Assembly (NCBI RefSeq): GCF_900091525.1
Contig: NZ_FMCU01000003.1
Coordinates: 248,001-312,000, forward strand
DNA length: 64,000 nt
From: Micromonospora matsumotoense
GTDB lineage: Bacteria > Actinomycetota > Actinomycetes > Mycobacteriales > Micromonosporaceae
Direction of reading: 5' to 3'
The notes beneath the pieces are model-generated. The model searched no databases. It saw nothing but the letters and a program-made list of their open reading frames with translations, and was not told the origin of the DNA. The position numbers and the translations under genes were made by a program. Shown piece after piece: positions 30,656 to 40,649 of the stretch (its first letter is position 1; each line of letters opens with the position of its first letter).

Positions 30656-31543
30656 TCAGCGGCCGGACATCAGCTCCCGCATCAGCTCGGCGGTCTCGGT
30701 CGGGGTCTTGCCGACCTTGACGCCGACCGCCTCCAGCGCCTGCTGCTTGGCCTCGGCGGTGCCCGCCGAGCCGGAGATGATCGCGCCGGCGTGCCCCATG
30801 GTCTTGCCGGGGGGCGCGGTGAAGCCGGCGATGTAGCCGACCACCGGCTTGGTGACGTTGCCCTTGATGAAGTCGGCGGCCCGCTCCTCGGCGTCGCCGC
30901 CGATCTCGCCGATCATCACGATCGCGTCGGTCTCCGGGTCTGCCTCGAACGCGGCGAGCGCGTCGATGTGGGTGGTCCCGATGATCGGGTCGCCACCGAT
31001 GCCGACGCAGGTGGAGAAGCCGATGTCGCGCAGCTCGTACATCATCTGGTAGGTCAGCGTGCCGCTCTTGCTGACCAGGCCGATCCGGCCGGAGCCGGTG
31101 ATGTCGGCCGGGATGATGCCGGCGTTGGACGCGCCCGGCGAGGCGATGCCGGGGCAGTTCGGCCCGATGATCCGGGTCTGCTCGCCCTTGGCCACGTTGT
31201 ACGCCCAGAACGACGCGGTGTCGTGCACCGGCACGCCCTCGGTGATCACCACGGCGAGCGGGATCTGCGCGTCGATCGCCTCGATCACCGCGCCCTTGGT
31301 GAACTGCGGCGGTACGAAGATCACCGTGACGTCCGCGCCGGTGTCCCGCATCGCGTCCGCGACGGAGGCGAAGACCGGCAGCTCGGTGCCGTCGAAGTCG
31401 ACGGTGGTGCCGGCCTTGCGCGGGTTCACCCCGCCGACGACGGTGGTGCCCGCGGCGAGCATCCGCCGGGTGTGCTTGGAACCCTCGGACCCGGTCATCC
31501 CCTGCACGATGACCTTGGATTCCTTGGTCAGCCAGATCGCCAT
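30656..31543 (-). CDS. sucD: Succinyl-CoA ligase, alpha subunit
   Basis: 295 residues from the ATG at 31543; the upstream open frame lies under sucC. Forms the CoA-binding and phosphohistidine-carrying subunit of succinyl-CoA synthetase. N-terminal Rossmann-like CoA-binding domain ([19 protein letters not shown]), [11 protein letters not shown], and the phosphorylated His in [10 protein letters not shown] near the C terminus. It starts two bases after the sucC stop, so the two are an operon. Confidence 0.96.
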   Translation of the reverse strand: MAIWLTKESKVIVQGMTGSEGSKHTRRMLAAGTTVVGGVNPRKAGTTVDFDGTELPVFASVADAMRDTGADVTVIFVPPQFTKGAVIEAIDAQIPLAVVITEGVPVHDTASFWAYNVAKGEQTRIIGPNCPGIASPGASNAGIIPADITGSGRIGLVSKSGTLTYQMMYELRDIGFSTCVGIGGDPIIGTTHIDALAAFEADPETDAIVMIGEIGGDAEERAADFIKGNVTKPVVGYIAGFTAPPGKTMGHAGAIISGSAGTAEAKQQALEAVGVKVGKTPTETAELMRELMSGR

Positions 31544-31545
31544 CG

Positions 31546-32724
31546 TCAGACCCCCGCAGCTGCCAGCTCGGCGGCCCGCTCGGCCGCGCCGTCCATGGTG
31601 TCGACCCGCTGCACGAGCGGGTTCCCGGCGCCGTCGAGGATCGCCCGACCGGCCTCCGCGTTGTTGCCGTCGAGCCGGACGACGAGCGGCTTGGTGACCT
31701 TCTCGCCGCGCTCCTCCAGCAGGGCCAGCGCCTGGATGATGCCGTTGGCGACCTCGTCGCAGGCGGTGATGCCGCCGAAGACGTTGACGAAGACGCTGCG
31801 CACCGACGGGTCGGAGAGCACGATCTCCAGGCCGTTGGCCATCACCGCGGCGCTCGCGCCACCGCCGATGTCGAGGAAGTTGGCCGGCTTGACGTTGCCG
31901 TGCCGCTCGCCCGCGTAGGCCACCACGTCGAGGGTGGACATGACCAGGCCCGCGCCGTTGCCGATGATGCCGACCTCGCCGTCGAGCTTGACGTAGTTGA
32001 GGTCCTTCTCCTTGGCAGCCTGCTCCAGCGGGTCCACCGCGGCCTGGTCGACCAGGGCCTCGTGGTCCGGGTGCCGGAAGCCGGCGTTCTCGTCCAGCGT
32101 GATCTTGGCGTCGAGCAGCAGCAGCGTGCCGTCGCCCGTGGTGGCCAGCGGGTTCACCTCGACCAGGGTGGCGTCCTCGGCGACGAACGCCTTCCACAGC
32201 CCCACCGCGACCGCGACGACCTGGTCGGCGACCTCGGCCGGGAAACCGGCCTGGTCGACGATTTCCCGTGCCTTCGCCTCGTCCACGCCCTCGACCGCGT
32301 CGATCGGGGCCTTGACCACCTTGTCGGGGGTGTCGGCGGCGACCTGCTCGATGTCCATGCCGCCGGCCACGCTGGCGATGCAGAGGAAGGTGCGGTTCGC
32401 CCGGTCGAGCAGGTAGGAGAAGTAGTACTCCTCGGCCACGTCCGCGGTCACCGTGATCATGACCTTGTGGACGGTGTGGCCCTTGATGTCCATGCCGAGG
32501 ATGTCGGTGGCCCTGGCCACCGTCTCGTCGGCGCCCTCGGCCAGCTTGACGCCGCCGGCCTTGCCACGGCCACCGACCTTCACCTGCGCCTTGACGACCA
32601 CCCGGCCGCCGAGGCGTTCGGCGATCGCGCGTGCCTCCTGCGGGGTCGTCGCGACGCCGCCGGCGAGCACGGGCAAGCCGTGCCGCTCGAACAGGTCCCG
32701 CCCCTGGTACTCGTACAGGTCCAC
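31546..32724 (-). CDS. sucC: Succinyl-CoA ligase (ADP-forming), beta subunit
   Basis: 392 residues from the GTG at 32724, where homology begins ([22 protein letters not shown]); usual SucC length. An ATP-grasp domain ([19 protein letters not shown]) precedes a C-terminal CoA-ligase domain ([35 protein letters not shown]). It makes succinate and ATP/GTP from succinyl-CoA in the TCA cycle. First gene of sucCD; the 5' region is 597 bases without a gene. Confidence 0.96.
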   Translation of the reverse strand: MDLYEYQGRDLFERHGLPVLAGGVATTPQEARAIAERLGGRVVVKAQVKVGGRGKAGGVKLAEGADETVARATDILGMDIKGHTVHKVMITVTADVAEEYYFSYLLDRANRTFLCIASVAGGMDIEQVAADTPDKVVKAPIDAVEGVDEAKAREIVDQAGFPAEVADQVVAVAVGLWKAFVAEDATLVEVNPLATTGDGTLLLLDAKITLDENAGFRHPDHEALVDQAAVDPLEQAAKEKDLNYVKLDGEVGIIGNGAGLVMSTLDVVAYAGERHGNVKPANFLDIGGGASAAVMANGLEIVLSDPSVRSVFVNVFGGITACDEVANGIIQALALLEERGEKVTKPLVVRLDGNNAEAGRAILDGAGNPLVQRVDTMDGAAERAAELAAAGV

Positions 32725-33174
32725 GATTGCGCGTCCCGTCCCGTCTCCGCGGCGCGCCGTCGCGCCGCCGCCAGCCTTGTGGAAACTCCGTTGACGCCTG
32801 CCATCAGTTGAAACAGGCCATTGGCCGCAGCCTAGCGAGGTGGGCACCGGCGGCAACCGAGCGGGTGCGCGGTGTGCGGTAATGCACAGCGCGCCGTCGG
32901 CGACTCGCCGGTGACACAAGTTGGTCCACAGGTTGTCCCGCGCAACGCGTAACCCCACCGTACGGGCCTCGTTGAGTCTGATGTCGGAGCGCTGAACAGC
33001 GCGAAGACGGGAGCGGCCGATGCCCTGTCGGTCGAGGGGTGGCGGCGGGGCATCGTGCATAGAAGGGCCGGGCGTGTGAGGGGTGCGTCCGGCCCTTCAC
33101 CCTGCCCGGATTCGGCTGACCTGCCGCCGGGGACGTACGGGCCCGGGCGATGAGCGAGCTGCCCGCCCTCGTGA

Positions 33175-33239
33175 CGGATGACACCACCGCCCGGTCCCGG
33201 ATGACCCACCGTCGGTAGTTCGGATGACCGCACCGTCGG
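33175..33239. repeat. Three degenerate direct repeats with about 23-bp period
   Basis: CGGATGACACCACCG (33175), CGGATGACCCACCGTCGG (33198) and CGGATGACCGCACCGTCGG (33221) are evenly spaced. They could be clustered protein-binding sites or a decayed tandem repeat. Confidence 0.7.
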
Positions 33240-33298
33240 GGTCGGGCACGACGAAACGGCGGCGTCCCGGGATCGGCACACCGCCGTCGGCACACGTT

Positions 33299-33315
33299 CG
33301 GGTGCGGCGCACCCG
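33299..33315 (-). terminator. Compact hairpin after icmB
   Basis: CGGGTGCG (33299-33306) and CGCACCCG (33308-33315) around one base, starting 6 bases beyond the icmB stop on the minus strand. Without a T-run it is a weak candidate. Confidence 0.5.
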
Positions 33316-33321
33316 GGGCCG

Positions 33322-33726
<405 letters not shown>

Positions 33727-34111
33727 CAGCGCACACCCTTCACGGCTCCGCGGCTACCAGCTGAACGAACGGTAACCCGGCCGACCAGGGGTGGAGAACC
33801 CGGGCCGGACCCCTACCGTGCCGACCGGCCACCCGGAAGCCGGACGCCTCCGCCGAACGGTCACGGTGCGCGACGAACGGGCAGGAAGGGGGACAGCCGT
33901 CCGGCGTCCCGAGCTATGACAATGATGGACGGAAAGGGACAGAACGAATCGCCGGTTCGGCGCTTGCGCTTGTGACCGGAGCGGTGGGGGGCTAACGTGT
34001 CCACGGTTGTCATCAGGTCCACGGACGGGTGATGACGCGATCTCCGACCGTTCGATCAGCTGCACCGAACGGTCGGAGGTGGCATCGGATCCCCGACAAC
34101 GGAGGGTGTGC
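33727..34111. promoter_or_regulatory. Divergent promoter region icmB / M23 peptidase
   Basis: 385 bases without a gene. The left half should hold the icmB promoter. The right half (33900-34000) is less GC-rich and probably holds the M23 promoter, followed by the two-hairpin leader at 34009-34087. No B12 riboswitch motif was recognised on the icmB side. Confidence 0.55.
34009..34087 (+). promoter_or_regulatory. Structured leader (two consecutive hairpins) of an M23 peptidase
   Basis: Hairpin 1: GTCATCA (34009-34015) pairs with TGATGAC (34030-34036), with an inner GTCC/GGAC stem. Hairpin 2: 13-base perfect arms CTCCGACCGTTCG (34042-34054) and CGAACGGTCGGAG (34066-34078), extended by CGAT/ATCG across a bulge to 34087. 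The ribosome site GGAGGG follows at 34101. No T-run follows, so it is not an ordinary terminator. Some actinobacterial cell-wall hydrolases are controlled by c-di-AMP (ydaO) riboswitches, but I do not recognise that consensus here. Confidence 0.5.
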
Positions 34112-34828
34112 GTGCGCCAGCGCCTGTCGTCTGAGCCCGATAGATATCGCGGCCGTCGCCGTGTACCCACCCCCCCGCGGAGCCGCTACGCGGCGGTCGT
34201 CACCACCGCGTTCGTCGGCGCCGGGATCGTCGCGCTCGGCGCGGGTGCGATGCCGGACGCCAAGAGCGTCAGCCCGTCGGTACTCGACGAGCTTCGGCAG
34301 GCCTCGATCACCAGCCAGGACGCCGCCGCGCGAGCCGACGCCGCCGACCGGGCCACCCGGGACAACGCCCGGGACACCTCGGCGGGCGTCGACGAGCAGG
34401 ACCCGTGGCTGCTGCCCATGCAGGGCTACGACTTCAACTCCCCGTACGGCGTGCGCTGGGGCAAGCTGCACACCGGCATCGACCTGGTCGCGCCGGAGGG
34501 CACCCCCTACGTGGCCATCCACTCCGGCACGGTCACCAAGGCCGGCTGGTTCGGCGGCTACGGCTACGCGGTGATCGTCCAGCACACCGACGGCAGCGAG
34601 GCCATCTACGGCCACTCCTCCGCGGTGAGCGTGCACGAGGGCCAGCAGGTGAAGGCGGGCGACCAGCTCGGCCTGGTCGGCAACACCGGCCACTCGTACG
34701 GCGCGCACCTGCACCTGGAGGTCCATGTCAAGGGCCAGCCCCTCGACCCGGTGCCGTGGCTGCAGGAGCGCGGAGTGGACATCAAGCTACAGGTCGAGGC
34801 GTACTACACCGAGAAAGCCGCCTCCTGA
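34112..34828 (+). CDS. Secreted or membrane-anchored M23-family peptidase
   Basis: 238 residues from the GTG at 34112, which follows GGAGGG; a GTG six bases earlier is possible. A basic N terminus and one membrane/signal segment (YAAVVTTAFVGAGIVALGAGA) are followed by an Ala/Asp/Arg-rich helical linker and a C-terminal LytM domain. Zinc ligands are in LHTGIDLVAP (HxxxD) and AHLHLEV (HxH). Likely a peptidoglycan endopeptidase or an EnvC-like activator acting outside the membrane. Corresponds in position to Rv0950c beside pcrA in M. tuberculosis. A second M23 gene follows after a strong terminator. Confidence 0.88.
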   Translation: MRQRLSSEPDRYRGRRRVPTPPRSRYAAVVTTAFVGAGIVALGAGAMPDAKSVSPSVLDELRQASITSQDAAARADAADRATRDNARDTSAGVDEQDPWLLPMQGYDFNSPYGVRWGKLHTGIDLVAPEGTPYVAIHSGTVTKAGWFGGYGYAVIVQHTDGSEAIYGHSSAVSVHEGQQVKAGDQLGLVGNTGHSYGAHLHLEVHVKGQPLDPVPWLQERGVDIKLQVEAYYTEKAAS

Positions 34829-34847
34829 CGCTGGGTAACGCCTGCTG

Positions 34848-34878
34848 ACCGCCCGGATCTGCGGATCCGGGCGGTTTC
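34848..34878 (+). terminator. Intrinsic terminator between the two M23 genes
   Basis: Perfect 12-base arms ACCGCCCGGATC (34848-34859) and GATCCGGGCGGT (34864-34875), a 4-base loop, then TTT. It is the best-formed simple terminator near here and indicates that the two M23 genes are transcribed separately. Confidence 0.88.
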
Positions 34879-35092
34879 GTGTGTGGGCAAGTCCGCTACG
34901 TCACACTCCGGAATGTGACCGACGGCACTGCCGGTCGGGTTCCGCCAACGGGTCAGACGACACCCGCGCGGGACATAGCCGGGCAGCTCTCCCGGAGACC
35001 CCGGGCTACCCGCCGGTACCGGCACCCGCCCCGGCGCGCTTCGACACCCAGGATGGTCCGGTCCGCATCCCCTGAGTGTGTGAAGGTCCGCC

Positions 35093-35941
35093 GTGCAGGA
35101 AGACAACGACCGCCGGGACGACAGCACCCCCCGGAACGACAGCACCACCCGTACCAGCCGCAACGCGCGGATCTCCGCCGCCGTGACCCGGCACCGGCGG
35201 CGGCACCCACGCGGCGCACGCGCCCTCGCCGTCGGCGCTGTCGCGCTGGTCGGCCTCGGCCTGGCCGGAGCCGCCACGATCGCCCTCGACCGGGACGACG
35301 CCCCCGAGCCGGCCGCCGTCGCGCTCGACGCCCGGGCCCGCGCCGAGGCAGCCGACCGCGCCGACCGGTCCGCCCGGGAGTCGACCGCCCCGACCAGCCC
35401 CACCGCCGTGCCCACCGCCACCAGTGCCAGCCCCACCCCGACGGTCGCGCCGACGAAGAAGGCTGCGGCCACGCCGAAGGTCACCGTGAAGCCGAAGGCC
35501 GTCGCCAAGAAGACGACCAGTCCCAAGCCGAAGCCGAAGCCGTCCTGGGTGATCCCCATGGCGGGGGCCGAGATCACCTCCTGCTACGGGCAGCGAGGGG
35601 GCGCCCTGCACGCCGGCATCGACTTCGCCCTGCCGGCCGGCACCCCGATCCACGCCGCCGCGGCCGGCACCGTGGTCAAGGCCGGCGATGTCGGTGACGG
35701 CTACGGCACCTCGGTCTTCATCGACCACGGCAACGGCTACCTGACCCACTACGCCCACCAGAGCAGCCTGAAGGTCTCCGAGGGCGACCGGGTCGGCGTC
35801 GGCCAGGTGATCGGCTACGAGGGCTCCACCGGCGACTCCACCGGCCCTCATCTGCACTTCGAGGTGCACCAGGGGCAGATGTGGAACCAGATCGACCCGG
35901 CGCCGTTCCTGCGGGCCCGGGGCATCGACGTGGCCTGCTGA
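35093..35941 (+). CDS. Membrane-anchored M23-family peptidase
   Basis: 282 residues from a GTG. N-terminal cytoplasmic Arg/Thr/Asp-rich segment (about 45 residues), a TM (ALAVGAVALVGLGLAGAATIAL), a disordered Ala/Thr/Pro/Lys-rich linker (about residues 85-150), then a LytM domain with HAGIDFALPAG and PHLHFEVHQG as zinc ligands. Peptidoglycan-directed endopeptidase on the outer face is the likely role. It is a paralogue of the preceding gene with a longer wall-spanning linker. Confidence 0.9.
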   Translation: MQEDNDRRDDSTPRNDSTTRTSRNARISAAVTRHRRRHPRGARALAVGAVALVGLGLAGAATIALDRDDAPEPAAVALDARARAEAADRADRSARESTAPTSPTAVPTATSASPTPTVAPTKKAAATPKVTVKPKAVAKKTTSPKPKPKPSWVIPMAGAEITSCYGQRGGALHAGIDFALPAGTPIHAAAAGTVVKAGDVGDGYGTSVFIDHGNGYLTHYAHQSSLKVSEGDRVGVGQVIGYEGSTGDSTGPHLHFEVHQGQMWNQIDPAPFLRARGIDVAC

Positions 35942-35945
35942 GCCG

Positions 35946-35998
35946 CGGCGGCGAAGGGCCCGGCCCGGCACCACGCCGGACCGGGCCCTTCGCCGCCG
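35946..35998. terminator. Bidirectional terminator M23/pcrA
   Basis: Perfect 18-base arms at 35946-35963 and 35981-35998 (core GGCGAAGGGCCCGG) with a 17-base loop. It ends one base before the pcrA stop codon and starts 4 bases after the M23 stop. Confidence 0.85.
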
Positions 35999-35999
35999 G

Positions 36000-38402
36000 T
36001 CAGAGCTTGTCGAGCGGGGCGTGCCGCAGCACCAGCCACATGGTCTGGTCGCCGAAGTCGATCTGCGCGCGGGCGCTCGGCCCGTGCCCCTCCACCGCGA
36101 GCACCCGACCCAACCCGTACCGCTGGTGGTTGACCCGGTCGCCGGCCGACACCTTCGGCCCCTGGGGCAGCTCGCTGGCGGTGGCCAACCGGCTGGCGTC
36201 CACCCCGAGCCGCTTCGCCAGCTCCGCCGCCTTCGGCGTACCCCCGGTGAAACCGCCGCGCCCGCCGGGCACGCGGTCCGCGCGACCCCCGACGCCACCG
36301 CCGCCGCCGGCCCACGAGGTGTACGTCCCCTCGGTGCGCTCCCAGCGGACCAGCTCCGGCGGCAGCTCCTCCAGGAACCGCGACGGCGGGTTGTAGGACG
36401 GCTGCCCCCAGGCCGAACGGGTCACCGCCCGGGACAGGTAGAGCCGTTGCCGGGCCCGGGTGATGCCCACGTAGGCCAGCCGGCGCTCCTCCTCCAGCTC
36501 ACGGGTGTCGCCGAGTGAGCGGAGGTGGGGGAAGACGCCGTCCTCCAGGCCGGTCAGGAAGACCACCGGGAACTCCAGGCCCTTGGCGGTGTGCAGGGTC
36601 ATCAGGGTGACCACACCCTGGTGGTCCGGGTCGTCGGAGGGGATCTGGTCGGCGTCGGCGACCAGCGCCACCTGCTCCAGGAAGCCGGCCAGGGTGGCCC
36701 GCTCGCCGTCCTCGCCCAGCGCCTCGATCCGCTCGGTGTACTCCCGGGCGACGCTGACCAGCTCCTGGAGGTTGTCGACCCGGCCGGCGTCCTGCGGGTC
36801 GAGGCTCTCCTCCAACTCGGTCAGATAGCCCGACCGGGTCAGCAGCGCCTCCAGCACCTCCTCCGGGGTGCCCTCCTCGGCCAGTTCGCGGGCGCCGTCG
36901 AGCAGCGCGACGAACTCACCGATGGAGTTGGCGGCCCGGGTGGAGATGCCCGGCGCGTCCCTGGCCCGGCGCAACGCCGCCCCGAAGGAGATCCGGTCCC
37001 GGCTGGAGAGCGCCTCGACGCACGCCTCGGCGCGGTCGCCGATGCCCCGGCGCGGGGTGTTCAGCACCCGGCGGAGGCTGACCGTGTCGTCGTCGTTGAC
37101 CACCGCGCGCAGGTAGGCCAGCGCGTCGCGGACCTCCTTGCGCTCGTAGAAGCGCACCCCGCCGACCACCTTGTAGGGCAGGCCGACCCGGATGAACACC
37201 TCCTCGAACACCCGGGACTGGGCGTTGGTGCGGTAGAAGACGGCGACGTCGGCGGGGCGGATCTCCCCCGCGTCGACCAGCCGGTCGACCTCCCGGCCCA
37301 CCCAGTCGGCCTCGGCGTGTTCGGTGTCGGCGACGTAGCCGACGATCTGCTCGCCCGCCCCGGCGTCGCTCCACAGCCGCTTCGGCTTGCGGGAGGTGTT
37401 CCGGTCGATCACCGCGTTGGCCGCGTTGAGGATGGTCTGGGTGGAGCGGTAGTTCTGCTCCAGCAGGATCGTCCGGGCGTCGGTGAAGTCCCGCTCGAAC
37501 TCCAGGATGTTGCGGATCGTCGCACCCCGGAACGCGTAGATCGACTGGTCGGCGTCGCCGACCACGCACAGCTCGGCCGGCGCGATCCCCTCGGTGCCGG
37601 CGACCAGCTCCTTGATCAGGGTGTACTGCGCGTGGTTGGTGTCCTGGTACTCGTCGACCAGGACGTGCCGGAACCGCCGACGGTAGCTCTCCGCGACGTG
37701 CGGGTGCGACTGGAGCAGGTGCACCGTCGTCATGATCAGATCGTCGAAGTCCAGCGCGTGCGCCTCCCGCAGCCGCCGCTGGTAGAGCGTGTACGCCTCG
37801 GCCAGGGCCCGCTCGTTGGGCCCCTTCGCCCCGGCGGCGAAGGTCTCCGGGTCGGTCAGCTCGTTCTTCAGGTTGGACACCTGGGCGGCCAGCCCCCGGG
37901 CCGGGTAGCGCTTCGGGTCGAGATCCAGCTCCCGGGCGACCAACTGCATCAGCCGGCGGGAGTCGTCGGCGTCATAGATGGAGAAGGTCGACTTCAGGCC
38001 GGTGTGCTCGTGCTCCGCCCGCAGGATGCGGACGCAGGCGGAGTGGAACGTCGACACCCACATCAGCCGGGCACGCGGCCCGACCAGGTGGGCCACCCGC
38101 TCCTTCATCTCACCGGCGGCCTTGTTGGTGAAGGTGATCGCGATGATCTCGCCGGGGTGGACGTCCCGCGCGGCGAGCAGATAGGCGATCCGGTGGGTGA
38201 GCACCCGGGTCTTGCCGGAACCGGCCCCGGCCACGATCAGCAGCGGTGAGCCCGAGTGGGTGACGGCGTCCCGCTGAGGGCTGTTCAGGCCCTCCACCAG
38301 GGCCTGCGGGTCCAGGCGGTGGGCGGGGCCGGGCCGGCGTGGGGAAACCGACGCGGGCTCGGGCGCGGGCGGGGACGCGGGGATGTCGAAGAGAGGATGC
38401 AT
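36000..38402 (-). CDS. pcrA: ATP-dependent DNA helicase PcrA/UvrD1
   Basis: 800 residues. Superfamily-1A 3'-5' helicase for excision repair and replication-transcription conflict. Helicase motifs in order: Walker A AGAGSGKTRV, VDEYQDTNHAQ (motif II), GDADQSIYAFRGA (III), EQNYRSTQTIL (IV), TLHTAKGLEFPVVFL (V) and YVGITRARQRLYLS (VI). The C terminus (about the last 50 residues) is the Tudor-like domain that binds RNA polymerase (VSAGDRVNHQRYGLGRVLAV), after a Gly-rich linker. Matches Rv0949 in the conserved neighbourhood. The ATG at 38402 matches the family N terminus. Confidence 0.96.
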   Translation of the reverse strand: MHPLFDIPASPPAPEPASVSPRRPGPAHRLDPQALVEGLNSPQRDAVTHSGSPLLIVAGAGSGKTRVLTHRIAYLLAARDVHPGEIIAITFTNKAAGEMKERVAHLVGPRARLMWVSTFHSACVRILRAEHEHTGLKSTFSIYDADDSRRLMQLVARELDLDPKRYPARGLAAQVSNLKNELTDPETFAAGAKGPNERALAEAYTLYQRRLREAHALDFDDLIMTTVHLLQSHPHVAESYRRRFRHVLVDEYQDTNHAQYTLIKELVAGTEGIAPAELCVVGDADQSIYAFRGATIRNILEFERDFTDARTILLEQNYRSTQTILNAANAVIDRNTSRKPKRLWSDAGAGEQIVGYVADTEHAEADWVGREVDRLVDAGEIRPADVAVFYRTNAQSRVFEEVFIRVGLPYKVVGGVRFYERKEVRDALAYLRAVVNDDDTVSLRRVLNTPRRGIGDRAEACVEALSSRDRISFGAALRRARDAPGISTRAANSIGEFVALLDGARELAEEGTPEEVLEALLTRSGYLTELEESLDPQDAGRVDNLQELVSVAREYTERIEALGEDGERATLAGFLEQVALVADADQIPSDDPDHQGVVTLMTLHTAKGLEFPVVFLTGLEDGVFPHLRSLGDTRELEEERRLAYVGITRARQRLYLSRAVTRSAWGQPSYNPPSRFLEELPPELVRWERTEGTYTSWAGGGGGVGGRADRVPGGRGGFTGGTPKAAELAKRLGVDASRLATASELPQGPKVSAGDRVNHQRYGLGRVLAVEGHGPSARAQIDFGDQTMWLVLRHAPLDKL

Positions 38403-38683
38403 CGCACGGCGAGTCTATGCCGACGGCCGGACACTTCCCGCCCGCGCACGCCCGGCGGGGCGGCGAGCACCCACCACCGCCACTCGGCGTCCCGTCCCCG
38501 TCACCGGGCGGCGCGGCTGGCGTCGGCCGGGCGGCGCGGGGAACGTCCCGGGCCCGGATGCGGCGGGGCCGGGACTGAGACGAACCTGTCACGGTGGCCC
38601 CACTGGCATCTTCGTCCCCAAGGCGCGACGATGACCCGGGAAATCCCCGCCTGCTCCCCCGTAGACAACCTGGGAGAACAACC

Positions 38684-40534
38684 ATGAGTCAACCGCGCTC
38701 GCGCGGTCGGGCCGTGCTGCGTCACCTCGCCGCGCCGGCTCTCGCCCTGGCCGTCGTGGCCAGCCTGCCCATCACCGGCCGCACCACCACGCCGCCGGCC
38801 GACGCCACCCCCGGGGCCGGCCTCGCCCCGGTCGCCGTCTCGTACGCCACCAAGACGGGCGGCGAGGTCAAGGGCCAGTTCCTGAGCTACAACGACTTCC
38901 ACGGCGCGATCGACCCGCCCGGCGGCAGCGGCGCCACCGTCAACGGCACCCCGGCGGGCGGGGTCGAATACCTGGCCACCTGGCTGAAGAAGCTGCGTGC
39001 CGAGGCGAGGACCGAGGGTCGGGTCACCACCACGGTCGGCGCCGGCGACCTGATCGGGGCCACCCCGCTGGTCAGTGCCGCCTTCCACGACGAGCCCACC
39101 ATCGAGCTGATGAACCAGATCGGCCTGGACGTCAGCTCGGTCGGCAACCACGAGTTCGACGAGGGCGTCAAGGAGCTGCTCCGGATCAACAAGGGCGGCT
39201 GCCACCCGGTCGACGGCTGCCAGGACGGCGACGGTTTCGCCGGCGCGAAGTTCACCTACCTCGCCGCCAACACCATCAACAAGAAGACCAAGCTGCCGAT
39301 CCTGCCTCCGGTCGACGTGAAGTTCGTCGGCGGCGTGCCGGTCGGCTTCGTCGGGGTCACCCTGGAGGGCACCCCGGGCATCGTCAACCCCGCCGGCATC
39401 AAGGACGTCACCTTCGCCGACGAGGTGCAGACCGCCAACAAGTGGGGCGGCGTGCTCAAGCTCTTCGGTGTCAAGGCGATGGTCCTGCTGGTGCACGAGG
39501 GTGGCGCGCAGTCCGCGCCGCCGGCCACCCCGGGCGTCTCCGACTGCGCCAACTTCTCCGGCCCGATCGTCGACATCGTCAAGGGCCTGCGGCCGGAGTT
39601 CGGCGTCGTGGTCTCCGGGCACACCCACCGCTTCTACTCCTGCTCGCTGCCGAACTCCTCGGGCAAGCCGAGCGTGGTCACCAGCGCCGGCAACAACGGC
39701 CAACTGGTCACCGACATCGACTACTCGTTGGACCGCCGCTCCGGCCGGTTCACCGGCATCACCGCGAAGAACGTGATCGTGGAGAACGGCGTGCGCAACG
39801 CCGACGGCAGCTGGCAGCAGACCGGTGGGGTGTTCGCCAAGAACCCGGCGCTGGTCGACGCGGGTGCGAAGGCGCTGGCCGACAAGTACCGCACCGCCGT
39901 CGCCCCGATCGCCAACCGGGTGGTCGGCAAGATCAGCGCGGACATCGTCCGGGACGCCCGGCCCAACGGGGAGAGCCCGATGGGTGACGTGATCGCCGAC
40001 GCGCAGCTGGCGTACACGAAGGGCGACGGGGCGCAGCTCGCGCTGATGAACCCGGGCGGCGTCCGGGCCTCCCTGTCGTACGCGGCGTCGACCGGTGGTG
40101 AGGCGCCGGGCGAGGTGACCTACGGCGAGGCGTTCACGGTGCAGCCGTTCAACAACCTGGTGGTCACCCAGACGTTCACCGGCGCACAGCTCAAGAACGT
40201 GCTGGAGCAGCAGTTCGTCGGCTTCAACGGGCAGACCACCCAGCGCATCCTCCAGCCGTCCGCCGGGCTGACCTACTCGTACGACAGCACCGCGGCGGCC
40301 GGTTCGCGGGTCAGCGCGCTGGCCCTGAACGGCACCCCGATCGATCCGGCGGCCAGCTACCGGGTCACCACGAACGACTTCCTCGCCAACGGCGGGGACG
40401 GGTTCACCGAGCTGGCGGGCGGCGCCGGCCGGACCACGGCCCCCGGCTTCGACGTGGACGCCCTGGTGGCGTACCTGGGTGCCGGGGAGGCCGTCGCTCC
40501 CACGGCGGCGGACCGCATCACCCGCCTCGGCTGA
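38684..40534 (+). CDS. Secreted 5'-nucleotidase / metallophosphatase
   Basis: 616 residues from the ATG at 38684 (GGGAGAA site); the further upstream frame is spurious. A signal peptide (AVLRHLAAPALALAVVASLPITG) is followed by a calcineurin-like phosphoesterase domain with YNDFHG (D/H pair), GAGDLIGAT, GNHEFDEG, LVHEGG and SGHTHRFY as the metal ligands. A C-terminal 5'-nucleotidase domain follows (GDVIADAQLAY, MNPGGVRASL, YGEAFTVQPFNNLVV). Expected to hydrolyse extracellular nucleotides for nucleoside/phosphate scavenging. The C terminus shows no LPXTG, so it is probably released. Divergent from pcrA with 281 bases between. Confidence 0.93.
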   Translation: MSQPRSRGRAVLRHLAAPALALAVVASLPITGRTTTPPADATPGAGLAPVAVSYATKTGGEVKGQFLSYNDFHGAIDPPGGSGATVNGTPAGGVEYLATWLKKLRAEARTEGRVTTTVGAGDLIGATPLVSAAFHDEPTIELMNQIGLDVSSVGNHEFDEGVKELLRINKGGCHPVDGCQDGDGFAGAKFTYLAANTINKKTKLPILPPVDVKFVGGVPVGFVGVTLEGTPGIVNPAGIKDVTFADEVQTANKWGGVLKLFGVKAMVLLVHEGGAQSAPPATPGVSDCANFSGPIVDIVKGLRPEFGVVVSGHTHRFYSCSLPNSSGKPSVVTSAGNNGQLVTDIDYSLDRRSGRFTGITAKNVIVENGVRNADGSWQQTGGVFAKNPALVDAGAKALADKYRTAVAPIANRVVGKISADIVRDARPNGESPMGDVIADAQLAYTKGDGAQLALMNPGGVRASLSYAASTGGEAPGEVTYGEAFTVQPFNNLVVTQTFTGAQLKNVLEQQFVGFNGQTTQRILQPSAGLTYSYDSTAAAGSRVSALALNGTPIDPAASYRVTTNDFLANGGDGFTELAGGAGRTTAPGFDVDALVAYLGAGEAVAPTAADRITRLG

Positions 40535-40612
40535 CCGGCGGGCGGGGCTCCCGGGTCGGCGCGGACGTGCCGACCGGAAGGGGCCCCGCCCGACCCGGTG
40601 GCCAGGGACTGC

Positions 40613-40642
40613 TTGCGCGGACCGGCTTCCGGTCGGCATACT
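40613..40642 (+). promoter_or_regulatory. Predicted promoter of the chorismate mutase attenuator
   Basis: -35-like TTGCGC (40613-40618) and -10-like CATACT (40637-40642) are separated by 18 bases. The -10 ends 7 bases before the GTG of the leader peptide, the spacing expected if transcription begins at that codon, i.e. a leaderless mRNA, which is common in actinobacteria. Pattern match only. Confidence 0.55.
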
Positions 40643-40649
40643 CGACGAC

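Larger units (their letters stand above)
32725..33321. other. Long intergenic region upstream of sucC
   Basis: 597 bases with no gene I can support; open frames here have no recognisable product. It should hold the sucC promoter. Two structures are visible: a hairpin with 10-base arms GAAGGGCCGG / CCGGCCCTTC (33062-33071 and 33089-33098), and the direct repeats at 33175-33239. The icmB terminator lies at the right end. Confidence 0.6.

Noticed and set aside
33727..34008. A cobalamin riboswitch controlling icmB
   Set aside because: No B12-box-like sequence or the expected long conserved structure was seen on the minus strand.
34829..35092. A ydaO (c-di-AMP) riboswitch before the second M23 peptidase
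   Set aside because: The stretch ACGGGTCAGACG is only superficially like the riboswitch 3' end; the conserved core words were not found.
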